Counted from the stretch's first letter, positions 24,296 to 33,319 are shown. The stretch is 37,790 nucleotides of DNA from an uncultured Selenomonas sp. (GCA_905234515.1 CAJOIN010000002.1:2091-39880), one strand, 5' to 3'. Numbers and translations: made by a program. Notes: generated from the letters alone by a model not told the origin.

Positions 24296-25063
24296 ATGAA
24301 GCAGATTGCCATTATTACTGGTGCTTCCAGCGGCTTAGGGGCAGGCTTTGCCCAGTTTTTGGATAAGGAAGGTTTGAATGAGATATGGCTGGTGGCCAGA
24401 CGCGAAGGGAAATTGACTAAGCTGGCGGAGAAACTTGAAACTGACTGCCGCTATCTGTCCCTAGACCTCACTGTTGAAGCATCTTTGGATGAACTAGACG
24501 ATTTGCTTCAGAAAGAGGGGAGGGCAGGCGATTTTCAGGTGGCATATCTTATCAACGCGGCTGGGTTTGGCTGTATTGGCCTCAGTCGGGAATGCCCGAG
24601 GATGAAACTTCAGCAAATGGTAGACCTCAACTGTCGGGCTGCCCTGGCCATTACAGAAATGTGCATAACCCATATGGGAAAGGGCAGTCATATCCTTCAG
24701 ATAGCTTCCTGTTCCGCTTTCCAGCCCATTCCCAATTTGGCAGTATATGCAGCCAGCAAGGCCTTCCTGCTCTCCTACAGCCGATCCCTCAGTGTAGAGT
24801 TGCAGGATTCAGGCATTACAGTTACGGCAGTATGTCCCTTCTGGATCAAAGATACGGAGTTTGTGACCAGGGCCAGAGAAACGGATAAGCATAATGCTTA
24901 CTTTGATATGCCCGGGGCCACTAAAGTGGACAGAGTGGTAAGAAAGTCTATGGCAGCAGCCAAACGGGGGACAGTGGTTTGTACCCCTGACCCTGTAAGC
25001 TTTATGCATAGGATTTTGGCCTCGCTGCTGCCTCATTGGCTATTGTCCAGGATATGTAAGTGA
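24296..25063 (+). CDS. Short-chain dehydrogenase/reductase (SDR)
   Basis: A 255-residue classical SDR oxidoreductase. Visible are the cofactor loop TGASSGLGAGF near the N-terminus, NAAGFG, the catalytic Ser in QIASCSAFQP and the YAASK active-site motif. The C-terminal part (VVRKSMAAAKRGTVVCTPDPVSFMHRIL) resembles uncharacterised reductases of the DltE/YqjQ kind. The substrate is unknown. I prefer the ATG at 24296 (MKQIAIITG); ATG 24284 is also possible because the ribosome site is poorly placed for either. Confidence 0.87.
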   Translation: MKQIAIITGASSGLGAGFAQFLDKEGLNEIWLVARREGKLTKLAEKLETDCRYLSLDLTVEASLDELDDLLQKEGRAGDFQVAYLINAAGFGCIGLSRECPRMKLQQMVDLNCRAALAITEMCITHMGKGSHILQIASCSAFQPIPNLAVYAASKAFLLSYSRSLSVELQDSGITVTAVCPFWIKDTEFVTRARETDKHNAYFDMPGATKVDRVVRKSMAAAKRGTVVCTPDPVSFMHRILASLLPHWLLSRICK

Positions 25064-25110
25064 GATAGCAGGTTAATTGTTTTGGAATCTAAAAGTGGTG
25101 GAGAAGCACG

Positions 25111-26052
25111 ATGAAAAGGTATGGGAGGAAGATTTTAGGCGGTGCTATTCTCGTACTGTTGGCAGGAGTTGTGGCATTGGCTTATTTCATTGGGGCATAC
25201 TTTGTGGAGTATGCCTTGAAACGTGGCAACGATGTTGACCCAATGGCTCTGCCGCCTGCTTGTGAGCGCATTCAGGATAAAGGCCGCCTGATTCCTGCCT
25301 GGCCAGAGACGCCAAGTGAGGAATGGGAACTCACTACCAGTGACGGACGAAAGGTTGTTGCTACGCACCTGCTGCCAGACAATCCGGGAGAGAAGTGGGC
25401 AGTTCTTGTCCATGGCTATGGGCGTGACCAACGGTATACGGGGGATTATGCAGAGAAATACCTTGAGAGGGGATATCATGTGCTGACTCCAGATTTATGT
25501 GCCTCCGGGAAAAGTGAGGGGCAGTACATTACCATGGGAGTAAAGGAGAGTGAGGAAATTGCTCTTTGGACCCAGGAAATTGCAGCCAAGCACCCCGAGG
25601 CTGAAATTGTGCTCCATGGAGTATCTATGGGGGCTGCCACAGTGTTGATGGCAGCGGCCAGGGAGGATACAGTGAACCTCTCCGCAGTTATTGAGGATTG
25701 TGGATATACCAGCGCTCACGAGATGTTCTCGGAGCAGCTGGGGGTGATATTTGGACTACCGTCGTTTCCTATCATGGAGTTTGTTGATGTGGTCAGCGGC
25801 CTGAAAACAGGTGCCAAGGTATCCGAGGCTGCGCCAATCAAGGTGGTGGGGCGGATAAAGGTACCAGTCTTGTTTGTCCATGGAAGTGAGGATAAGTTGG
25901 TTCCTCCCATCATGATGGAAGAGCTTTATGCTGCCTGCAAAGCTCGCAAGGAAAAGTTTTTAGTGAAAGGCGCCGGCCATGGGGATGCCATGAAGGATGA
26001 CGGGGAGACGTATTGGAGAAATATATTTGCTTTCCTGTCCCAGGTGGACTGA
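25111..26052 (+). CDS. Membrane-anchored alpha/beta hydrolase
   Basis: A 313-residue serine hydrolase tethered by an N-terminal helix (ILGGAILVLLAGVVALAYFIGAY). The catalytic triad is readable: nucleophile Ser in HGVSMGAATV, Asp in VHGSEDKLVPP and His in GAGHGDAM. WAVLVHGYGRDQ supplies the oxyanion region. It resembles the extracellular-facing hydrolases of the S9/YqkD group in Firmicutes. The substrate is not predictable. The start follows GTGGAG. It lies 47 bases after the SDR gene and may share its transcript. Confidence 0.88.
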   Translation: MKRYGRKILGGAILVLLAGVVALAYFIGAYFVEYALKRGNDVDPMALPPACERIQDKGRLIPAWPETPSEEWELTTSDGRKVVATHLLPDNPGEKWAVLVHGYGRDQRYTGDYAEKYLERGYHVLTPDLCASGKSEGQYITMGVKESEEIALWTQEIAAKHPEAEIVLHGVSMGAATVLMAAAREDTVNLSAVIEDCGYTSAHEMFSEQLGVIFGLPSFPIMEFVDVVSGLKTGAKVSEAAPIKVVGRIKVPVLFVHGSEDKLVPPIMMEELYAACKARKEKFLVKGAGHGDAMKDDGETYWRNIFAFLSQVD

Positions 26053-26089
26053 GATTTATCTGCCCTGAAGGCAACTAGAAAGCGCTGGC

Positions 26090-26689
26090 TCAATATCCTG
26101 TCATTTTGAAAATCATAAGTTTTTCCCTGGGGTCGGCATCGGGGCCAGGGCGGCAATCCAGTGTTTCAGTGTGGGATATAGCCTCTAGTTTTTCCAGATA
26201 TTCACAGTAGAAGGCTGATGGGTAATAGAAGAATAGCAACATATCCCTGGGATTTTCTCTGCAGGAAGTCAGCAGGTTCATCATGACCGGGCGTAGAATA
26301 TCAAGGGAAAAGGGATTGAAAAAGAAGGCTCTGTCAGCTTTTTGGGGGACAATAAAGTCAACAGCATCTCCCTGTACAAGGGTTACAAGGTGTCCTCGTC
26401 GGGCGCTTTCCTGATTGGCTTTGGCCCTTTCAAGGAGCCGGGGATTATATTCTATGCCTATGGATCGGCATTTTGTTTGGGCTGAGAGAAAAAAGCTGAC
26501 CCGTCCTTTGCCGCAGCCGTAGTCAAGAAGGGTGTTGCTCTTGCCTATATATCCAGTGTTTGCAAGCATTTCCAGGACACGATAATCGGTGGGCTCGTAA
26601 GGGTATCGTGTGAGGTCAGAGATACTGTCATCCCGGCCAGTGGTCTTGATGCCCAGGAATTTATCCCACTCCTGGTCGTAATTTGTCAT
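26090..26689 (-). CDS. Class I SAM-dependent methyltransferase
   Basis: A 199-residue methyltransferase. Motif I LLDYGCGKGRVSFFL binds S-adenosylmethionine, followed by IGIEYNPRLLERAKAN (the acidic residue contacting the ribose) and VQGDAVDF. The N-terminal YPYEPTDYRVLEMLANTGYIG is typical of a Firmicutes group annotated only as SAM-dependent methyltransferases. The target molecule is unknown. The start has AAGGAG upstream on the minus strand. It converges on the hydrolase gene. Confidence 0.88.
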   Translation of the reverse strand: MTNYDQEWDKFLGIKTTGRDDSISDLTRYPYEPTDYRVLEMLANTGYIGKSNTLLDYGCGKGRVSFFLSAQTKCRSIGIEYNPRLLERAKANQESARRGHLVTLVQGDAVDFIVPQKADRAFFFNPFSLDILRPVMMNLLTSCRENPRDMLLFFYYPSAFYCEYLEKLEAISHTETLDCRPGPDADPREKLMIFKMTGY

Positions 26690-26903
26690 AGCAGGTTCTC
26701 CTTAGATGTGTTTACTTCTGTAATTATACAACAAAGAAGAAATTATAGCCCTTAAGAGATTTGCGGAAATGTGAAAGAATTCGAAAATGGATACATACGT
26801 CGAATGGGAGCAGTCGGCATATTAAATAGGCCAGGTAATAAATGTTTATATTGCTTAGGCGAGGCAAGGGTAGGGGCAATGGAAAGGAAGAAGGTGGACT
26901 GAG

Positions 26904-29081
26904 ATGGCGGAAGGTGAAGATGAGTTGTTTGCGGGCTTCAATGAGTCTCAGCTTAAAGCTGTGACGGAAACTGAAGGATATGTGCGCGTTATTGCCGGGG
27001 CTGGCTCAGGCAAGACCAGGGCCCTTACCCACAGGTTTGCTTACCTGGTGAATGAGCTGGGCATTATGCCCGGGAATATACTGTGCGTGACTTTTACAAA
27101 TAAGTCTGCTGCTGAGATGAGAAAGAGGATTCATCGGCTTACCGGGGACAATGATACAGGATATATCAATACTTTCCACGGTTTCTGCGTTTCTGTACTG
27201 CAGGAGGACAGCCATGCAGTGCAGTATCCCAAGAGCTTTCTGGTGCTGGACAACAGCGATATCGATGCCATGCTCAAGATTATCTACGAGGAGAGGAAGC
27301 TGTCCCTGCGGGATATGACCTTTGCCAAAGCCCGGGATATGATTGAGATAAGGAAAGTCTTCACTGAGCCTGAGTACTATCAGGATATGATTGATATGTC
27401 ACAGGAAGCCATCAAGGAAAAATACCTGAGTGCTGTGGAGCCGGCAGATATAATCTTTTACGGCTATCTCTATCAGGAGAAGAAGTGCTTCGGCCTTGAC
27501 TACAATGACCTCATAAAATTCACCCTGTATATTTTTGAGCAGCATGAGGATCTGCGTCTCAAGTGGCAGAAGCGGCTGGAATATATCATGATAGATGAGT
27601 TCCAGGACATAGATGAGCTCCAGTACCGGCTGATGAAAATCCTTTGTGGATATCATAAGAATCTCTTCGTGGTGGGGGACCCGGACCAAACCATCTATAC
27701 CTGGCGAGGCGCCAATATTCGCTATCTCCAGAACTTTGACCAGGAATTTAAGCCGGTCAAGACTATTTTTATGATGGAGAACTACCGTTCTACCCCGGAA
27801 ATTTTAAGGGTTGCCAATGCGCTCATAGATAAAAACCGTTTCCGCATAGAGAAGAAGCTGTTACCTACTCTGCCAGATGGGGCATCGGTGCTGTGCTCCA
27901 GCTGTGATTCCCCGGAAAAGGAAGCCAAATGGATTGCCGGGGAGATTGCCAAGCTCCATGGGGCGGGTGTGCCCTATCGGGAGATTGCCGTTCTTTACAG
28001 GGCACATTATCTCACGCGTCCCCTCGAAGAAGTTTTTATGAAGGAGGAGCTTCCCTATGTGCTCTATAGCGGCACTCACTTCTTTGACAGGAAGGAAATC
28101 AAGGATGCCCTGTCCTACCTGAGGATGATTGCCTATAGGGATGATTTGTCCTTCCAGCGCATTGCCAACGTGCCCAAGCGGAATCTGGGGGAGCGGCGCA
28201 TGGCTTTTCTGCAGGAGTTTGCAGAGCAGAATAAGTGCAGCCTTTATGAGGCATTGAGCCGGAATCTTGAACATGAGCTTTTCAAGCGGACCAAGGCCGG
28301 ATCCTTCGTTTCCCTGATAGAGGAATTCTCCTCCAGCTACAGCGGCAGGCCTGTTTCCGAGGTGATGTCTGAACTCCTTGATGCCAGTGGCTATGAGGAA
28401 ATGCTCCGCACCGAGGGCAGCCAGGAAAGGCTGGATAATCTGGCGGAGCTGAAGCAGTCCATCTACGAATATGAAACCTCCTGTGGGGAGGAGGCCATGC
28501 TTGAGCACTATCTGGCCAGGGTGGCCCTTTTCACCAACAGTGACACGGCAGGCCAGGGGGACAGGGTAAAGCTTATGACCGTGCATACAGCTAAGGGGCT
28601 GGAGTTCCCCTATGTGTTCCTCTGCGGGCTGAATGAAGGGGTGTTTCCCTCCAGAAAGACCAAAACCAGGGAGGCCATGGAGGAAGAGCGGAGGCTGGCC
28701 TTTGTGGCCATGACCAGGGCCCAGAAAAGACTATATCTGTCAGCGGCAGCCGGGGTAAATTTTGATGAATCCTTGAGGTATCCCTCAAGATTCCTTTTAG
28801 AGATTGGCGAAGATCTGCTGGAATATGCCCATCCAATTCCTGATAGGGAGAAACAGGATGCCTGGGGATATATCAAAGACATGGAAAGATACATGGAGCA
28901 TAGGGAAGTGGATAAAAAAGCCCAATATGCCAAGGGAGACAAGGTGGAGCATAGGGTATTTGGCACAGGCGAAATCCTTTCCGTAGATACGGATAAAGGT
29001 GCCTATTTGATACAATTTGAGCAGATGGATACTCCCAGGGAAATATCCTTCAAAGTCAAACTGGGAGCAGGTCCTTCATAA
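26904..29081 (+). CDS. ATP-dependent DNA helicase, UvrD/PcrA family
   Basis: A 725-residue superfamily 1 helicase that unwinds DNA 3' to 5' in repair and replication restart. All motifs are present in order: Walker A AGAGSGKTRALTHR, YINTFHGF, Walker B MIDEFQDIDELQ, VGDPDQTIYTWRGA, MENYRSTPEIL, LMTVHTAKGLEFPYVFL and VAMTRAQKRLYLS. The C-terminus (KVEHRVFGTGEILSV) matches the PcrA Tudor-like tail. The start follows AGGTGG. The 214 bases upstream, shared with the divergent methyltransferase gene, hold only a TATAAT-like box and a short ATTCG/CGAAT repeat. Confidence 0.94.
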   Translation: MAEGEDELFAGFNESQLKAVTETEGYVRVIAGAGSGKTRALTHRFAYLVNELGIMPGNILCVTFTNKSAAEMRKRIHRLTGDNDTGYINTFHGFCVSVLQEDSHAVQYPKSFLVLDNSDIDAMLKIIYEERKLSLRDMTFAKARDMIEIRKVFTEPEYYQDMIDMSQEAIKEKYLSAVEPADIIFYGYLYQEKKCFGLDYNDLIKFTLYIFEQHEDLRLKWQKRLEYIMIDEFQDIDELQYRLMKILCGYHKNLFVVGDPDQTIYTWRGANIRYLQNFDQEFKPVKTIFMMENYRSTPEILRVANALIDKNRFRIEKKLLPTLPDGASVLCSSCDSPEKEAKWIAGEIAKLHGAGVPYREIAVLYRAHYLTRPLEEVFMKEELPYVLYSGTHFFDRKEIKDALSYLRMIAYRDDLSFQRIANVPKRNLGERRMAFLQEFAEQNKCSLYEALSRNLEHELFKRTKAGSFVSLIEEFSSSYSGRPVSEVMSELLDASGYEEMLRTEGSQERLDNLAELKQSIYEYETSCGEEAMLEHYLARVALFTNSDTAGQGDRVKLMTVHTAKGLEFPYVFLCGLNEGVFPSRKTKTREAMEEERRLAFVAMTRAQKRLYLSAAAGVNFDESLRYPSRFLLEIGEDLLEYAHPIPDREKQDAWGYIKDMERYMEHREVDKKAQYAKGDKVEHRVFGTGEILSVDTDKGAYLIQFEQMDTPREISFKVKLGAGPS

Positions 29082-29168
29082 TATTATATGAGGCGGCATA
29101 ATGAAGGAGGGGGGACATAAATAACGGGAAAAATGCGTATTATACTGTTGGATTGAAAGGAGTATAAC

Positions 29169-30488
29169 ATGCGGCAATTAAAGAAAATAGCTGCCCCTCT
29201 TGCGCTGGGGGCAGCCGTGGCCCTTTCTTCCTTTGCTTGCACGGGGCTTTTGCTGGCAGCTGGGGAAAATGTGGCAGTTTGTGAGGCAGCCAGTTATGTG
29301 GATAAAACTCTTAGGCCGATACAGCTGTCGGTTGGTACCCATTATACGATAGACCGTGATACGGAAGGAGAGCTTTTGCGTTCTTCTCGTACCATCGTGA
29401 CCCTGGTGGGCTCCGGCGAGGATACCGGGGCAATGCAGGAGGCCCTGTGGGCCTATAACAAGGCGGTGGTGGAAAAACGCCAGCAACTGCGGGAGGATAT
29501 GCTTGCCAGAGCCATTGAGGACAGGGAGGAGCGAAAGGCATATGGCTCGACATCCTTTGTCCCCCACGAAACATTTTCTGATGTTTTTGTGCGCCGCGCC
29601 GATACTTTGGCAGTAAGCCTGCTGGAGTATGGGGAGGGCTATGAAGGTGGTGCCCATAATATCTACGGTGTTATGGGACGGAATTTTGATGTCAGTACGG
29701 GGAAAGAGCTCACTCTTGACGATGTTTTCACAGACAGGAAAGCGCTCATGGCGGCTATCGAAAGCCGCCTGCGCCAGGATTACCCTAAGGCCTCCTTCAT
29801 GGAAAGTGGCGGCAGCACACTCCTGAAGGAAATGGTGGAGCAGATGGTGGGGAATGGCACAATCCCTTGGACATTGGACCCGTGCGGTGCAACCTTCTAT
29901 TTCAATCCCTATCTTATTGGCAGCTTTATGGAGGGCATTTTCACAGCCACCATCCTGTTTAACGAGGAGCCTGGGCTTTTCCATGAGAGATACCGCCATG
30001 CCCCTGCCTCCTATTGCATGGAACTTTTGCCATACAATAAGGTGCGTACATCCTTTGCCAAGGGCAGGAATTCCTCTATCAAGGTTGGTGGTTCAGACAG
30101 TGGTATTCTCGTAACTGTGGATGACAAGAAGCTTGATGACTCAGGGGAAGCAGGCGGCCTGCGCCCCGTGCTGGTAAGCTTGGCAGATGGGCGCAGGTAT
30201 TTATACGTGGATGCCCTGGATGCAGGGGAGATATGGGAGAGTACACGTATCTATGATATTTCGGGAAAAGTTCCCGTTCATGTCCCCATGCTGCGGCACA
30301 TGACACGCCGGGCAGACATTCCGGATAATTATGCTGAGCTTACAGAGGACAGCGATATGGACAAGGTTTTCTACATAATGGCTGACCCCATGCATTTCAA
30401 CATGAGCGAGCTGGGGGCGGAAGATGGCAAAATTACGCGTGAGTGCCAGGTAGGGGCAAAGGGCCTTCCTGAAGCGGCCAGGGAATAA
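29169..30488 (+). CDS. Secreted DUF3298/RsiV-like protein
   Basis: A 439-residue exported protein with a signal sequence (MRQLKKIAAPLALGAAVALSSFACTGLLLAA). The middle region has LLEYGEGYEGGAHNIYGVMGRNFDVSTGKELTLDDVF, the hallmark of the DUF3298 fold seen in RsiV and related proteins. Further on, YFNPYLIGSFMEGIFTATILF fits the same domain. In Bacillus, RsiV is a lysozyme-sensing anti-sigma factor. Here there is no transmembrane anti-sigma segment and no sigma gene nearby, so only an extracytoplasmic, possibly ligand-binding role is suggested. The start follows AAAGGAG. Confidence 0.78.
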   Translation: MRQLKKIAAPLALGAAVALSSFACTGLLLAAGENVAVCEAASYVDKTLRPIQLSVGTHYTIDRDTEGELLRSSRTIVTLVGSGEDTGAMQEALWAYNKAVVEKRQQLREDMLARAIEDREERKAYGSTSFVPHETFSDVFVRRADTLAVSLLEYGEGYEGGAHNIYGVMGRNFDVSTGKELTLDDVFTDRKALMAAIESRLRQDYPKASFMESGGSTLLKEMVEQMVGNGTIPWTLDPCGATFYFNPYLIGSFMEGIFTATILFNEEPGLFHERYRHAPASYCMELLPYNKVRTSFAKGRNSSIKVGGSDSGILVTVDDKKLDDSGEAGGLRPVLVSLADGRRYLYVDALDAGEIWESTRIYDISGKVPVHVPMLRHMTRRADIPDNYAELTEDSDMDKVFYIMADPMHFNMSELGAEDGKITRECQVGAKGLPEAARE

Positions 30489-30494
30489 CGGAAA

Positions 30495-30524
30495 AAGCCG
30501 CCTGTCCAAAGGGATAGGCGGCTT
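30495..30524 (+). terminator. Terminator between the DUF3298 and Hsp20 genes
   Basis: AAGCCGCCTGTCC pairs with GGATAGGCGGCTT (one wobble) over a 4-base loop. It lies between two convergent genes and may serve both. Confidence 0.6.
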
Positions 30525-30570
30525 CTGCCGTTAAGAGATTTATAGGAATTTGCAAGAAGGGACAAGGGGG

Positions 30571-31017
30571 TTATTCGGCGCAGGAAATGGGAATCTGGTG
30601 GGTGGTGGCTGCCTGCTCCTGAAGCTTGGGCAGCTGGACCTTCAGAACACCGTCTTTGAATTCAGCCGTGGCTTTTTCTTTGTCAATGCCACTGATATAG
30701 AAGGAACGAGACATTTGTCCGTAGCTGCGCTCACGGCGGATGTAGTTGCCTTCGCTGTCCTGCTGGTCATTGTTTTCTTCCCGCTGGGCAGAAAGGGTAA
30801 GATAGTTGTTCTCATAGCTTAGGGTTATGTCTTCCTTTTTGAGTCCGGGAAGGTCGGCCGTAAGTTCATAGGCTGTGCCGTTGTCTTTGACATCGACTTT
30901 GAAGCCAAGATTGCTTGTGCTAGTGAAGGGGGTATCAAAGGCATCCCACAGGCGATTGAACAAGCTGCCTTCTCTCATGAGTTCATTGCTCGGTGCAAAT
31001 GGAACAAGACCAAACAT
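30571..31017 (-). CDS. Hsp20/alpha-crystallin small heat-shock protein
   Basis: A 148-residue small heat-shock chaperone. The alpha-crystallin domain runs from about residue 40 to 135: FKVDVKDNGTAYELTADLPGLKKEDITLSYENNYLTLSAQR and the conserved AEFKDGVLKVQLPK. A short N-terminal arm (MFGLVPFAP) and a C-terminal IPIS motif of the I-x-I type complete the protein. The ATG at 31017 is 10 bases after AAAGGAGA; the TTG at 31026 in the track is less likely. The promoter carries an unusual array of GTCAA repeats. Confidence 0.92.
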   Translation of the reverse strand: MFGLVPFAPSNELMREGSLFNRLWDAFDTPFTSTSNLGFKVDVKDNGTAYELTADLPGLKKEDITLSYENNYLTLSAQREENNDQQDSEGNYIRRERSYGQMSRSFYISGIDKEKATAEFKDGVLKVQLPKLQEQAATTHQIPISCAE

Positions 31018-31104
31018 ATAGATCAATCTCCTTTCATGGATGATATAACATTGGCTGTAAGGTTTCAGGAGCTCATCTGCGTTCCTGTTCTCCTTACAAT
31101 TCTT

Positions 31105-31143
31105 ATTATATCCATAAAAGTCAAAAAGTCAATAGGTCAAAAG
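31105..31143 (-). promoter_or_regulatory. hsp20 promoter with three GTCAA repeats
   Basis: On the minus strand TTGACT (31132-31127) and TATAAT (31110-31105) are spaced by 16 bases. Three direct repeats with exact 8-bp period overlap the -35 region: GTCAAAAA, GTCAATAG, GTCAAAAG (plus strand 31120-31143). They resemble CtsR half-sites, but CtsR boxes have a 10-bp period. Confidence 0.6.
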
Positions 31144-31160
31144 AAAAAAGCAAGCAATAT

Positions 31161-31190
31161 TTGAACAAAGGCCTGTCAATAGGGTATAAT
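31161..31190 (+). promoter_or_regulatory. Promoter of the suf operon
   Basis: TTGAAC at 31161-31166 and a perfect TATAAT at 31185-31190 are 18 bases apart. The promoter is divergent from the hsp20 promoter and about 50 bases before the sufC start codon. Confidence 0.6.
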
Positions 31191-31241
31191 GTATACGAAA
31201 GCCAAGAATTATTGCAAACCGGAAGGGAGAGCAAGATATAC

Positions 31242-31970
31242 ATGTTGGAACTTAAGAACATTTCCTTCCATGTGACTGAGGGCAACAGCCAGGTGGATAT
31301 TATCCAGGATTTGAGTCTCACTGTGGACAACAGGAAATTCGTGGTCATCACGGGGCCTAACGGCAGCGGCAAGTCTACTCTGGCCAAGATTATAGCGGGC
31401 ATTGAGCAGCCCACCTCTGGCAGGATTTATCTGGACGGGGAGGATATTACTGACAAGAGTATCACGGAGCGGGCAAAGATGGGCATCAGCTTCGCCTTTC
31501 AGCAGCCCGTGCGTTTTCGTGGTCTGCAGGTCATTGACCTGTTGCGTCTGGCGGCAGGGAAGAAGATTTCCCATATCAAGGCCTGTGACTATCTTTCCGA
31601 GGTAGGACTTTGCGCCAATGACTATGTGAACAGGGAGGTAAACAGCTCTCTGTCAGGTGGCGAGCTGAAGCGCATCGAAATTGCCACCATTCTGGCCCGC
31701 AAGACCAGCCTTTCCATTTTTGACGAGCCGGAGGCGGGCATTGACCTGTGGAGCTTTCAGAACCTTATCCGCATTTTTGAGAAAATGCGGGAGGAAATAG
31801 AGGAAAGCTCAATCATCATCATTTCTCATCAGGAACGCATTTTGCAGATTGCAGACGAAATCGTCGTGCTGGCAGAGGGCAGGGTGCAGGAGCATGGCTC
31901 CGGCAAGGACATTCTGCCCAAGATCATGGATACGGAAGTCAGTATGCCTATGTGCAGGAAATTTCAGTGA
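31242..31970 (+). CDS. sufC: SufC, ATPase of the SUF iron-sulfur assembly system
   Basis: A 242-residue ABC ATPase. It shows Walker A GPNGSGKSTLAKIIAGIEQP, Q-loop SFAFQQPVRF, signature SSLSGGELKRIEIATIL and Walker B LSIFDEPEAGIDLWSF. The SufC identity rests on the absence of any permease and on the SufB/D-type gene 12 bases downstream. It would power cluster assembly on the SufB scaffold. The ATG at 31242 is used because MLELKNISFHV is the family N-terminus; the track start at 31161 lies in the promoter. Confidence 0.88.
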   Translation: MLELKNISFHVTEGNSQVDIIQDLSLTVDNRKFVVITGPNGSGKSTLAKIIAGIEQPTSGRIYLDGEDITDKSITERAKMGISFAFQQPVRFRGLQVIDLLRLAAGKKISHIKACDYLSEVGLCANDYVNREVNSSLSGGELKRIEIATILARKTSLSIFDEPEAGIDLWSFQNLIRIFEKMREEIEESSIIIISHQERILQIADEIVVLAEGRVQEHGSGKDILPKIMDTEVSMPMCRKFQ

Positions 31971-31982
31971 GGAGGCTCTTCT

Positions 31983-32909
31983 ATGTTAAAGATGGACGAG
32001 ATACAGAGAAGACTGCTGTTGGAGGTAGCCGGCTTGCACGAGGTACCACAAGGGGCATACAATCTGAGGGCCAATGGCAAGTCTGTGGGGCGTGGCAGCA
32101 GCGCCAATATTGAGATAACCTCCAAGGAAGATGGCTCCGGCATCGATATCCGCATCAAGCCCGGCACCAAGAACGAGAGCGTGCATATTCCCGTGGTCAT
32201 GAGCGAGAGCGGCATGAAGGAAACGGTGTATAATGATTTCTACATCGGCGAGGGAGCAGATGTGGTGATTGTGGCTGGCTGCGGCATTGACAACTGCGGC
32301 AATCAGGATTCAGAGCATGATGGTGTGCACCGCTTCTTTGTGGGGGAGAATGCCAAGGTCAAGTATGTGGAAAAGCACTATGGCTCAGGCGCAGGTGACG
32401 GACAGCGCATTTTGAATCCTGTAACCGAGGTGACCATGGAAAAGGGCAGCTCCATGGAGATGGAAATGGTGCAGATCAAGGGCGTTGACTCCACCAGTCG
32501 TACCACCAGGGCCAATCTCAAGGCTGATGCCAGCCTCATCGTGCGGGAGCGTCTGATGACCCATGGCACCCAGTACGCATACAGCGAATATGAGGTGAAC
32601 CTGGACGGTGAAAACTCTAGCGCCGATGTGGTATCCAGGGGCGTAGCCAAGGACAAGTCCTATCAGAAGCTGGATCTCCGCATCGTAGGCAACGCCGCCT
32701 GCCATGGTCATACGGAGTGCGACTCCATCATCATGGACGAGGGCAGGATTCTGGCCGTGCCTTCTTTGGAAGCCAACAACGTGGACGCCATGCTGGTGCA
32801 TGAAGCCGCCATCGGCAAGATTGCCGGCGACCAGCTTATCAAGCTCATGACCCTTGGTTTGACAGAAAAAGAAGCCGAGGAACAGATTGTCAACGGGTTC
32901 CTGAAGTAA
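31983..32909 (+). CDS. sufB: SufB/SufD-type scaffold protein (short form)
   Basis: A 308-residue SufBD-core protein on which Fe-S clusters are built. The beta-helix region is recognisable in GVHRFFVGENAKVKYVEKHYGSG. The C-terminal core is DSIIMDEGRILAVPSLEANNVDAMLVHEAAIGKIAGDQLIKLMTLGLTEKEAEEQIVNGFL, with the conserved His of the VHEA motif. Classical SufB is about 470 residues, so this is the short form paired only with SufC. No SufS, SufU or SufD is adjacent. Two-gene minimal SUF-like (SMS) systems are described in archaea and anaerobes. The start follows GAGGAGG. Confidence 0.85.
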   Translation: MLKMDEIQRRLLLEVAGLHEVPQGAYNLRANGKSVGRGSSANIEITSKEDGSGIDIRIKPGTKNESVHIPVVMSESGMKETVYNDFYIGEGADVVIVAGCGIDNCGNQDSEHDGVHRFFVGENAKVKYVEKHYGSGAGDGQRILNPVTEVTMEKGSSMEMEMVQIKGVDSTSRTTRANLKADASLIVRERLMTHGTQYAYSEYEVNLDGENSSADVVSRGVAKDKSYQKLDLRIVGNAACHGHTECDSIIMDEGRILAVPSLEANNVDAMLVHEAAIGKIAGDQLIKLMTLGLTEKEAEEQIVNGFLK

Positions 32910-32930
32910 ACAAATATTTTCCGGTAAAGA

Positions 32931-32965
32931 GGGGCACAGGTGCAGTTTTGCTGTACCTGTGCCCC
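32931..32965 (+). terminator. Terminator between sufB and the convergent small gene
   Basis: GGGGCACAGGT pairs perfectly with ACCTGTGCCCC. An inner CAG/CTG pairing lies around a TTTTG loop. The T-run is weak; it may serve both directions. Confidence 0.6.
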
Positions 32966-32982
32966 TTGCTTATGATATGGGC

Positions 32983-33246
32983 TTAATAAATGTGGTATTC
33001 CTTCCAGGGAATCTGGTCCAGGCGGATGGATTTCAGAAAGTCTACGATATCCTTTCTGCCATAGAAATGCGGTGTGCCATTGCTATCTTGGCTCATGAGG
33101 ACTATGGGCATGTTGGGGAAGAAGCGGGAGAGGGCGCGGCGGGCCCTGGTCAGCTTGATGGTGTAGCGCGTCACCTCTGGCCTCACGGCAATGACGGCAA
33201 AGGTCACCCCCTGCTCAATGATGACGGCTCCGTGTACGGTGGTCAT
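32983..33246 (-). CDS. Small conserved-looking protein of unknown function
   Basis: An 87-residue protein (MTTVHGAVIIEQGVTFAVIAVRPEV...) with a mixed alpha/beta pattern and a basic middle (RARRALSRFF). The C-terminal half SQDSNGTPHFYGRKDIVDFLKSI looks like a structured domain. I do not recognise the family. The start at 33246 has GGGAGG upstream, while the track start at 33309 does not. It is divergent from the thrS leader and convergent with sufB. Confidence 0.65.
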   Translation of the reverse strand: MTTVHGAVIIEQGVTFAVIAVRPEVTRYTIKLTRARRALSRFFPNMPIVLMSQDSNGTPHFYGRKDIVDFLKSIRLDQIPWKEYHIY

Positions 33247-33319
33247 GGCTGCTTCCTCCCTGCATTTTTTGCTTAACTTAATTTTATCAGAAGGGGAGCG
33301 GTGATACAAGAAAAATACC

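Noticed and set aside
31018-31160. CIRCE or canonical CtsR site before hsp20
   Set aside because: No TTAGCACTC inverted repeat is present, and the GTCAA repeats have an 8-bp, not 10-bp, period.
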